Made by a program: the position numbers and the translations under genes. The notes under the pieces were generated by a model. That model did not search any database and had not been told where the DNA came from. It saw nothing but the letters and a program-made list of their open reading frames with translations. Positions 14,309 to 19,943 of a stretch of DNA of 19,943 nt are shown one piece after another (positions within the stretch are counted from its first letter, which is position 1; every line of letters begins with the position of its first letter). The DNA is from an uncultured Clostridia bacterium (GTDB lineage: Bacteria > Bacillota > Clostridia > Christensenellales > UBA1242). The stretch spans positions 1 to 19,943 of the forward strand of contig CALWII010000076.1 in assembly GCA_944380695.1 (NCBI GenBank), given 5' to 3'.

Positions 14309-15979
14309 TTATTTTGTTTGATAGGATTTAACTTTGCCATTTTCAATTAAAAATTTCATATCAGCAATATCATCATAAAAACTGCAATGCGTGAAGATAA
14401 TAATCGTTTTATTAAAATTGTTTGTTTTAAACAAATTTTTAATATTTTTTCTAAAACTTTTTGATACATCATCAGGAAGTTCATACACCATTAAGATCTT
14501 GCAATTAGACAAAACGGCTCTAGCCAATCCAATTAAAAACAGTGTGCTACTTTCTATACTTGAAGAAATATCTGTATCAAATTTTTGCGGTAACTTTAAA
14601 ATAGTATCATAGACCCCAACTTTTTTACACACGTCTTCAACTTTTTCAAAATCGTTATTTACAATAAGCAAGTTCTCTCGAATTGTACCTTTTATAAATA
14701 CAGGATGTGACGAACAATAATTAATATGAGTCTTAAAATTCTTCAAATCATATTTAAACAAATCAAGATTATCAAGTAAAACTATACCCTGATCTGGTTT
14801 TATGTATCTTCTTAAAATGTTGAAAATATGTCTTTTACCACAGCCTTTTTTCCCCTTTACAACATTAATTTTGTTCATCATAAACGAAAGGTCGATATGC
14901 GATATCATCCCAGCATATTCGGAATTGCTATCATCGTTTTTATAACTAACATCAATAAAACCTAAATTATATCCCGGAGTATCGCAGTTGATTTGGCCAT
15001 ATTGAGATAGTTCTCTATCGTTTAGTGATAATATCAAATTAATCCTCTTTACATCTACTTTCATTTTCTCAAAATTTTCTGCATTATTATAGACTTGGTT
15101 TAATTTTGTTATGCCAACAGTTAAATTAGGAACTATTATTAGGTACGCTTCCATACCTAAACTACCATTGCTTACAAAATAAATCATGAGAGCAGTGGTC
15201 AAATATATAAAGACATTCCAGCAAATGAAATATATATTTTCCCGATATGAATAAGTCTTATAGTAATTAGCATAAGCCTTGGCGTAGTTTTCAACAGAAT
15301 TTAATACTTCTTCTTCGTATATCTCGTTAGCTGACAACTCGTTAATTAAACTCTTTCCTTCAACGACTTTATCATATGTTTCGAGCACACTATCTTTTGC
15401 AATGTGTCTTTCATTCATACTGCGACCGAGCTTTTTATTTAAAAACTTCATTGCAAAGTAATTTATTATTCCTATAACAATAATGATTAATCCTGCATAA
15501 ATGTTAGAAGTCGCAATAACAAAAAATACCAAAGCAAATTGAACCAGACGAGCAATAAATATTGAAATTGTGTCGGCGAATTCGGCGACATATTCCATAT
15601 TGTTGCATAAAATACTTATAATTTTATCTTGAGATATTTTTTTAAGTTTACTCCCCTCACAAGCCAGAATTTTATGGTAAATCTTTTTGGCGACATTACT
15701 CCTTATATCCAAATGACTTTTCGCATAACAATTAAATTCCAAATGAAGAAAAAGATTTCTAAAAAAAAATGTAAGCAATTCGATCCCCAAATAAATATAT
15801 GCCATCTTCCAATTTGATTCATATAAACTGTTAATTGTTAAAGCCGCAAAGTATGTTGTCAAAGTATAAAACACTACATAAATAACATAAGAAAGGATTT
15901 GCGAAGTTAAAACTAGTTTATTGGGCTCCGCCAACTTATACCATTCTCTTATTATATTGTTTGAATTACTACTTTTCAT
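14309..15979 (-). CDS. ABC exporter-like protein with degenerate ATPase domain, paralog 2
   Basis: Half-transporter of 556 aa: six membrane helices (about residues 20-290) fused to an ABC ATPase fold (about 335-556). The fold can be followed strand by strand but nearly every catalytic motif is altered. Walker A is GKKGCGKR (376-383), with Arg instead of Ser/Thr after the lysine. The Q-loop is YCSSHP, where exporters have YVPQDP, so Gln is lost. The LSGGQ signature is replaced by IESST (475-479), followed by a recognisable GLARAVL helix. Walker B is ILMVYE with Tyr for the Mg-binding Asp; the Glu is kept. The D-loop SALD is absent. The switch His (FTH, 531) is kept. GTIRENLL after the Q-loop is typical. 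ATP hydrolysis is doubtful. The gene overlaps the end of the upstream paralog by 11 bases. The ATG at 15979 has better Shine-Dalgarno spacing than the one at 15985. Substrate unknown. Confidence 0.88.
   Translation of the reverse strand: MKSSNSNNIIREWYKLAEPNKLVLTSQILSYVIYVVFYTLTTYFAALTINSLYESNWKMAYIYLGIELLTFFFRNLFLHLEFNCYAKSHLDIRSNVAKKIYHKILACEGSKLKKISQDKIISILCNNMEYVAEFADTISIFIARLVQFALVFFVIATSNIYAGLIIIVIGIINYFAMKFLNKKLGRSMNERHIAKDSVLETYDKVVEGKSLINELSANEIYEEEVLNSVENYAKAYANYYKTYSYRENIYFICWNVFIYLTTALMIYFVSNGSLGMEAYLIIVPNLTVGITKLNQVYNNAENFEKMKVDVKRINLILSLNDRELSQYGQINCDTPGYNLGFIDVSYKNDDSNSEYAGMISHIDLSFMMNKINVVKGKKGCGKRHIFNILRRYIKPDQGIVLLDNLDLFKYDLKNFKTHINYCSSHPVFIKGTIRENLLIVNNDFEKVEDVCKKVGVYDTILKLPQKFDTDISSSIESSTLFLIGLARAVLSNCKILMVYELPDDVSKSFRKNIKNLFKTNNFNKTIIIFTHCSFYDDIADMKFLIENGKVKSYQTK
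14796..14827. repeat. 32-base exact repeat, copy in ABC paralog 2
   Basis: Identical to 16483-16514, in the same orientation. It encodes the helix after Walker A (IFNILRRYIKP). After one mismatch a further 13 bases match. Much longer than the identity elsewhere between the two genes. Confidence 0.85.
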
Positions 15980-17669
15980 TGCCATCTGCCTTCTTACTAT
16001 TCACATTAATATTACATATTTTACCGGTTTTAATTTCAACAATCATATCTGCAATATTATCATAAACATCGCTGTGCGTAAATAAAATTACAGTTTTATT
16101 AATTTGATAAGTTTGTAATAATCTTTTAATTTGTGTTCTAAATTTTTTTGGAGTATCGTCAGGAATTTCATATATCATTAAAATTTTACAATCTGATAAA
16201 ACAGCTCTAACCAATCCAAGTAAAAATCTTGTACCAGTCTCTTTTATTTCATCAATGTTAGAATCAAATTTATTAGGCAAACTAACAATGGCATTATAAA
16301 CACCAACTTTTTGGCATAAATCTTCAATTAGCTCAAACTTATTGTTAGCAATAATAAGATTTTCTTTTATAGTCCCTTTAATAAATTTAGGATGCGAAGA
16401 ACAATAATTAATTTGTTTTTTAAAATTTTTCTCATCGTATTGGAATAAATCTAAATTATCTAATAAAACTACTCCACTGTCAGGTTTTATGTATCTTCTT
16501 AAAATGTTGAAAATTTGTCTTTTACCACTGCCCTTTTCACCCTTAACTACATTTATTTTATTCATCATAAATGAAAGATCTACATTAGAAATTTCCCCAA
16601 AAAATTTTGAATTCTTATCTTCATTTTTATATGAAACATCTATTAGTCCTAAATTATAACCCGGAGAATTTATATTAATTTCGCCGTAATGTAACAATTC
16701 TTGGTTTGACATATTTAAAATTAAATTTATTCTATCAACATCAACACGCATTTCCTCAACATACTTTGTTTTGTTAAACAACTCTGTTAAACTAGCTGTG
16801 CCTGAAGATAGATATGGTACAATAACTAAATAAATCTCCAAATTTAAAGATCCATTACTTACAAGATAAATCAAAAATGCTGTAATAGCATAAATAATTA
16901 CATTCCAAGCAACGAAGTACATATTGTCACGCCAAGAAGAAAGCAAATAAAACTTCCCATAAACTTTTGCGTGATTTCTGACATTTTTCAATGCTATTTC
17001 TTCATATAGTTGCTGTCTAGAATATTCGTTTATTACTCTCCTACCTTCAATAACTTTTGAATAAGAATGAAATATATTATCTTTTTCTTCATATCTTTTT
17101 TTTCTTAACTCTCCTATCGTCTTATTAAATTTATAATAAACTACAGCATTTATAAAACCTAGTCCTAGCACAATCAATCCCGCAGCCCAGTTAGCCATAA
17201 AAATAATAACAAGTGTTATACTTGCTTGTACAAAACAACCTATACCCATAGCAACTGCATCAGCGAATGTCGCAGTATCACCAGAATTATTAAATGCTAT
17301 GTTTAAAAGTTTATCTTTTGTCATATCTTTAGACTTTGAAAAGTCACAAGCAAGCACTTTTCGATAAATTTTTTTCGCGATGACTTTTCTAATATGTATG
17401 TGATTTTTTCCATAAAATACATATTCAATGTGGTAGGCTAAACTTCGAATTATAATAGATAAAAGCTCTAATGCGAGGTAAAAAAAAGCACTTTCCCATT
17501 CAGCATTGTACAGAGAATCTATTGTTTTAGCAGCAAAAATTGTTATTATAGTATAAAAAACAACATAAATTAAATAAGAAACAATTTGAATTGTCCAATA
17601 AAGTTTGTTGGGTTCTGCTGTTTTATACCAGATTTTAAACAAATTGCGTTTTGTTTTTTCCTTTTTCAT
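15969..17669 (-). CDS. ABC exporter-like protein with degenerate ATPase domain, paralog 1
   Basis: Half-transporter of 566 aa, same architecture as the downstream paralog and clearly duplicated from it: six membrane helices (about 25-290) and an ABC domain (about 335-550). The same positions are altered. Walker A is GEKGSGKR (377-384), Arg replacing Ser/Thr. The Q-loop is YCSSHP (422-427), Gln lost. The signature is KETGT (476-480) in place of LSGGQ. Walker B is ILMIYE (496-501), Tyr for Asp. The switch His is retained (FTH, 531). The two probably form a heterodimer, since they are co-transcribed and overlap. Normal heterodimeric exporters have one degenerate and one intact ATP site; here both halves carry the same losses. 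The ATG at 17669 has no Shine-Dalgarno sequence and directly follows a promoter. Shares a 32-base exact match with the paralog. Confidence 0.9.
   Translation of the reverse strand: MKKEKTKRNLFKIWYKTAEPNKLYWTIQIVSYLIYVVFYTIITIFAAKTIDSLYNAEWESAFFYLALELLSIIIRSLAYHIEYVFYGKNHIHIRKVIAKKIYRKVLACDFSKSKDMTKDKLLNIAFNNSGDTATFADAVAMGIGCFVQASITLVIIFMANWAAGLIVLGLGFINAVVYYKFNKTIGELRKKRYEEKDNIFHSYSKVIEGRRVINEYSRQQLYEEIALKNVRNHAKVYGKFYLLSSWRDNMYFVAWNVIIYAITAFLIYLVSNGSLNLEIYLVIVPYLSSGTASLTELFNKTKYVEEMRVDVDRINLILNMSNQELLHYGEININSPGYNLGLIDVSYKNEDKNSKFFGEISNVDLSFMMNKINVVKGEKGSGKRQIFNILRRYIKPDSGVVLLDNLDLFQYDEKNFKKQINYCSSHPKFIKGTIKENLIIANNKFELIEDLCQKVGVYNAIVSLPNKFDSNIDEIKETGTRFLLGLVRAVLSDCKILMIYEIPDDTPKKFRTQIKRLLQTYQINKTVILFTHSDVYDNIADMIVEIKTGKICNINVNSKKADGNEK
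16483..16514. repeat. 32-base exact repeat, copy in ABC paralog 1
   Basis: Identical to 14796-14827. It may mark recent local gene conversion between the two paralogs, or strong constraint on this part. Confidence 0.85.
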
Positions 17670-17675
17670 AATTAA

Positions 17676-17703
17676 ATAATAACATTTACAAAAAAAATGT
17701 CAA
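17676..17703 (-). promoter_or_regulatory. Promoter abutting the first ABC gene (candidate leaderless mRNA)
   Basis: On the minus strand, a perfect TTGACA (17698-17703), a 16-base spacer and TATTAT (17676-17681). Six bases separate the -10 box from the ATG at 17669. The transcript should start at or next to the A of the start codon. No Shine-Dalgarno sequence is visible. Confidence 0.65.
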
Positions 17704-17745
17704 CAAAATAACTGTTTGTTTTAGAATATATTAAAATAATAAATT

Positions 17746-17778
17746 AAAAAAAGAACACCTTATTGGTGCTCTTTTTTT
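17746..17778 (-). terminator. Terminator of the 45-aa peptide gene
   Basis: Stem A-tract-GAACACC / GGTGCTC-T-tract (17746-17759 and 17765-17778), one mismatch, loop of five. On the minus strand it ends in seven T. It lies between the peptide gene and the ABC gene promoter. Confidence 0.85.
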
Positions 17779-17784
17779 ACAAGG

Positions 17785-17922
17785 TTACTTTTTAGATGCT
17801 GACTTTGATTCATATTTAGAAGAACCAGAGCAAGCTCTTTCGCTTGAAGCCTCCATACTTTTATCACAAGCATTGGATTTAGCCGACTTCTTGCTTTGTT
17901 TAGCAGATTTTTTGCCGAACAT
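17785..17922 (-). CDS. Small Lys/Ser-rich peptide, 45 aa
   Basis: A short gene easily missed by length filters. It starts at ATG 17922, with a strong AGGAGG eight bases upstream, and ends with TAA at 17785-17787, seven bases before a strong terminator, so it has all the marks of a real transcription unit. The peptide begins MFGKKSAKQSKKSAKSNACD and ends in SKSASKK. It is strongly basic, rich in Ser, Lys and Ala, and has two Cys residues 11 apart (19 and 30) with an acidic patch between them. No membrane helix and no obvious signal peptide. I do not recognise it. Its strong ribosome binding site suggests high expression, perhaps as a nucleic acid- or spore-associated protein. Its place just upstream of the ABC exporter pair also allows an exported-peptide idea, which is only inference. 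Confidence 0.78.
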   Translation of the reverse strand: MFGKKSAKQSKKSAKSNACDKSMEASSERACSGSSKYESKSASKK

Positions 17923-18006
17923 TTTTTCCCCTCCTATTTTTCATGTTTCCCTGTAACGATATTGTGAGCATAAAAGGTGAAATATATACATAAAACTATT
18001 GTTTAA

Positions 18007-18426
18007 TTAATTAGTTTTCTTGTTTTTAGGTTTAGCTGTGCTTTTTGTTGAAGTTGATTTTTTAGCTTTTGCTTTTTTTTCTTCCTCCTCTTCAACAAGC
18101 GAATAATATTGGTCAAAAACCGATATAGCTATTTTTTCGTCCTCTTCTACAACCAAAGTAGCATTGCCATTTGCGTCTTCATCAACTCTAAAAACGATTG
18201 CTTCATCATCTGCGATGCCATCGATTTTTGTTATTGGTTTTAAAATACAATAAAGCAAATCTTCGCCGTAAGGTATAACTGCGACTTGGTCGAACTTAAG
18301 TTGTTTACCTTTTTCATCAGTCATATAAAGCGGAGCGGTATTGTTTTCATCCAAAAGAACATCAAGCAAATCTACTTTAACAATTTCCTCTTTTTTTTCT
18401 TTACTTTCAACTTTTTTTTGTGCCAT
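18007..18426 (-). CDS. DUF1292 family protein (YrzB-like)
   Basis: Protein of 139 aa with a DUF1292 core: the pattern of short acidic beta segments PLYMTDEKGKQLKFDQVAVI, LLYCILKPI and DEAIVFRVDED is typical, then a C-terminal tail EEEEEKKAKAKKSTSTKSTAKP that is low-complexity. The family's function is unknown. The start is ATG 18426, with AAAAAGGGG just upstream (the last codons of ruvX). A longer frame to 18495 overlaps ruvX and is less likely. It follows ruvX by one base (TAATATG), the same pairing as in Bacillus, where the two are neighbours, so the two are co-transcribed and probably coupled. Confidence 0.88.
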   Translation of the reverse strand: MAQKKVESKEKKEEIVKVDLLDVLLDENNTAPLYMTDEKGKQLKFDQVAVIPYGEDLLYCILKPITKIDGIADDEAIVFRVDEDANGNATLVVEEDEKIAISVFDQYYSLVEEEEEKKAKAKKSTSTKSTAKPKNKKTN

Positions 18427-18427
18427 A

Positions 18428-18862
18428 TTAATTCCCCTTTTTAATATTTGAATTGAGATAATCTTGTAAGATAATTTGAGCAGCAACTTTATCAATAATT
18501 TTCTTTCTTTCTTGCCACGGCAATTTGGCCTCTTTTAAAATTTCCTCTGCTTCCAAAGATGAAAACCTTTCGTCACAAAAATCAACTGGTAACCCTGAAA
18601 ATTCACTAATTTTTTTTGCAAAATCATAAGTTAACCTAGTCCTTTCATTTTCAGTTCCATCTGCATTCAAAGGCAAGCCAAGAATGATTTTTGTTGCTTC
18701 TTGATTTTTGGCGAGATTGGAAATGTACTCAATATCTTTTTCAGGGCTAGTTGTGTGATACACCTCATAAGAAGTGGCAATTGTGCCAGTCAAATCTGAA
18801 AAAGCCACCCCTATTCTTTTGTCGCCATAATCAAGACAAATATACCTTTTAGACTTTATCAT
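18428..18862 (-). CDS. ruvX: Putative Holliday junction resolvase RuvX/YqgF
   Basis: RNase H-fold nuclease family (YqgF), implicated in recombination and pre-16S rRNA processing. All family motifs are present: LDYGDKRIGVAFSD near the N-terminus (catalytic Asp), ILGLPLNADGTENERTR (about 81-97), DERFSSLEAEEIL (about 116-128) and DKVAAQIILQDYL near the end. Length (144 aa) is normal. The frame also offers a GTG at 18865. No Shine-Dalgarno sequence precedes either. The promoter's -10 box ends seven bases before the ATG, so the mRNA is probably leaderless. It is followed at once by the DUF1292 gene and preceded by polA. Confidence 0.95.
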   Translation of the reverse strand: MIKSKRYICLDYGDKRIGVAFSDLTGTIATSYEVYHTTSPEKDIEYISNLAKNQEATKIILGLPLNADGTENERTRLTYDFAKKISEFSGLPVDFCDERFSSLEAEEILKEAKLPWQERKKIIDKVAAQIILQDYLNSNIKKGN

Positions 18863-18869
18863 CACAAAA

Positions 18870-18898
18870 ATTATAACCGACTTAAAAAATTATGTCAA
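18870..18898 (-). promoter_or_regulatory. Consensus promoter abutting ruvX (candidate leaderless mRNA)
   Basis: On the minus strand, TTGACA (18893-18898), a 17-base spacer and TATAAT (18870-18875), a perfect match to the housekeeping consensus. Seven bases (TTTTGTG) separate it from the ATG at 18862, so transcription would start at about the GTG or ATG. The promoter fits in the 41-base gap after polA. Confidence 0.8.
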
Positions 18899-18903
18899 AC
18901 AAT

Positions 18904-19943
18904 TTACTTACATTCAGCCAAATTTTTTCCAAAATTTAATGTAATAGGCAGTGGGACGCTTAAATGCACCCAATTCTCCATAGCTTCGTGCAAAATTTGT
19001 TCAACCTTGTCTTTTTCGCCAGGATAAACATCAATGACCAGTTCATCGTGAATCTGCAAAATTAACTGTGATTTCATTTTATATTCATCGAGCAATCTTT
19101 CAACTTTAAGCATACTAAATTTTATAATGTCTGATGCTGTGCCTTGCAACGGCATATTCATAGCGACTCTTTCGCCAAATGCTCTCACATTAAAATTTGA
19201 AGATGACAATTCTGGAATATGTCTAATCCTTCCAAATTTAGTTTTAATAAATCCATTCTTCTTTGCAAATGCTATGTTATTATCAGCGAAAGATTTAACT
19301 TTTGGGTATTTGATAAAATACGACTTGATAAATTCTCCTGCATTTTTACGAGAAATTTTTATATTTTGTGATAGACCATAGTCGCTAATACCATAAATTA
19401 CTCCAAAATTAACAGCTTTTGCTTCTCTACGCATTTTTTGAGTTACTTCATTTGGAGCCACTCCAAAAATTTCACAAGCGGTGGCGGTATGAATATCTAA
19501 TCCTTGATTGTATATCTCTATAAGCTTTTCTTCTTGTGACATATCAGCAAGCAACCTTAATTCAATTTGGTTATAATCTGCGCTTGCAAGCAAACCGCCT
19601 TCAAATTTGGAAATAAAAATTTCACGCAACGATTTTGCAATATCATCTCTTGTTGGTATGTTTTGTAAATTCGGGTCAGAACTTGAAATTCTTCCTGTAT
19701 TTGTCAAAGATTGATTAAACGAGGTGTGAATTATATTGCCACTTTCATTGCAAATTCTTTTGTAAACATCAATATATGTCGATTTAATTTTTTGATATTT
19801 TCTGTAATCTATTATCAACTCGACAATAGGATGAGAAAACTTTAAGTCATCTAAAATTTCCACTCTTGTTGAGCGTTTTTTTTTTTTTTTTTAAGATAAA
19901 CCAAGTTTGTCAAATAGTATGTTTGATACTTGTTTTGGAGATT
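18904..19943 (-). CDS. polA: DNA polymerase I, C-terminal polymerase part, partial and interrupted by a stop codon
   Basis: Polymerase that fills gaps in repair and replaces Okazaki primers. The intact stretch runs from the poly(A) tract to TAA at 18904 and includes SSDPNLQNIPTR, motif A SADYNQIELRLLADMS, motif B RREAKAVNFGVIYGIS and motif C QIHDELVID. All catalytic residues of the palm and fingers are present. The 51 bases upstream of the tract encode SPKQVSNILFDKLGLS, the correct family sequence just before this point, in the same frame. But the next codon is TAA (19891-19893), at the head of 17 A. The family has about nine residues between this point and the STR..IL motif; here there are seven codons including the stop. 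Either the gene is broken, or the tract was misassembled. The N-terminal 5' nuclease and proofreading-like domains lie outside the window. GTG at 19863 could start a short product, but no ribosome binding site is seen. Confidence 0.9.
19876..19892. repeat. 17-base poly(T)/poly(A) tract inside polA
   Basis: Seventeen T on the plus strand, read as A in polA. Its first two A are the last two bases of the in-frame TAA stop at 19891-19893. It lies 51 bases from the window end. Prone to slippage or assembly error. Confidence 0.9.

Noticed and set aside
14182..14346. YtxC-like protein extended at its N-terminus by 55 residues
   Set aside because: The extension spans an intrinsic terminator and its T-rich tract, and a perfect AGGAGG precedes the ATG at 14181.
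14309..17669. ABC genes as frameshifted pseudogenes
   Set aside because: Both frames are full-length, overlap cleanly, keep membrane helices and the same precise substitutions; this is not random decay.
1..19943. Mobile elements, CRISPR arrays, tRNA or rRNA genes
   Set aside because: No transposase or integrase, no regularly spaced repeats, and no tRNA- or rRNA-like sequence was recognised on either strand.

Overview
This window is AT-rich DNA from a low-GC Gram-positive bacterium, most likely an uncultured member of the Clostridia. The evidence is a T-box leader on thrS, a YlxY-type polysaccharide deacetylase, a YtxC-like sporulation protein, the ruvX-DUF1292 pair, the yajC-TIGR04086-secD-secF cluster and the rpsB-tsf operon. 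All of these are Firmicutes gene arrangements. Every gene except one reads on the minus strand, so transcription runs from right to left. Both ends of the window cut through genes: ftsK/spoIIIE on the left and polA on the right.

Layout from the right end, in the order of transcription. The polymerase half of polA (18904-19943) is interrupted near the edge by a stop codon and a poly(A) tract. Next come ruvX and a DUF1292 protein (18862-18007), expressed from a near-perfect promoter that leaves no room for a 5' leader. A 45-codon Lys/Ser-rich peptide gene (17922-17785) follows, with its own Shine-Dalgarno sequence and terminator. Then come two overlapping paralogous ABC exporters (17669-14309), in which almost every ATP-binding and hydrolysis motif is altered in the same way. 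A YtxC-like gene (14181-13405) follows.

The one plus-strand gene (12704-13360) lies between ytxC and thrS. It encodes an unrecognised two-helix membrane protein. Its leader looks like a yybP-ykoY manganese riboswitch followed by an intrinsic terminator. Back to back with it is the T-box leader of thrS (12256-10517), a threonyl-tRNA synthetase without the TGS domain.

Further left is the protein-export block: yajC, a TIGR04086 membrane protein, secD and secF, with secD and secF overlapping. Then come rpsB-tsf, a 663-residue orphan protein with its own promoter, a YlxY-like deacetylase, and finally the N-terminal 698 residues of the FtsK/SpoIIIE DNA translocase.

Most of the window is housekeeping (replication, repair, translation, Sec export) with sporulation-associated genes mixed in. 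The parts that look new are: (1) the tandem degenerate ABC pair with a small basic peptide gene beside it; (2) the riboswitch-controlled membrane protein that sits between ytxC and thrS; (3) three genes (ftsK, ruvX, the first ABC gene) whose promoters abut the start codon with no Shine-Dalgarno sequence, suggesting leaderless mRNAs; (4) the 663-residue orphan; and (5) poly(A) tracts inside ftsK and polA next to the two window ends. No tRNA, rRNA, CRISPR array, transposase or phage gene was seen.
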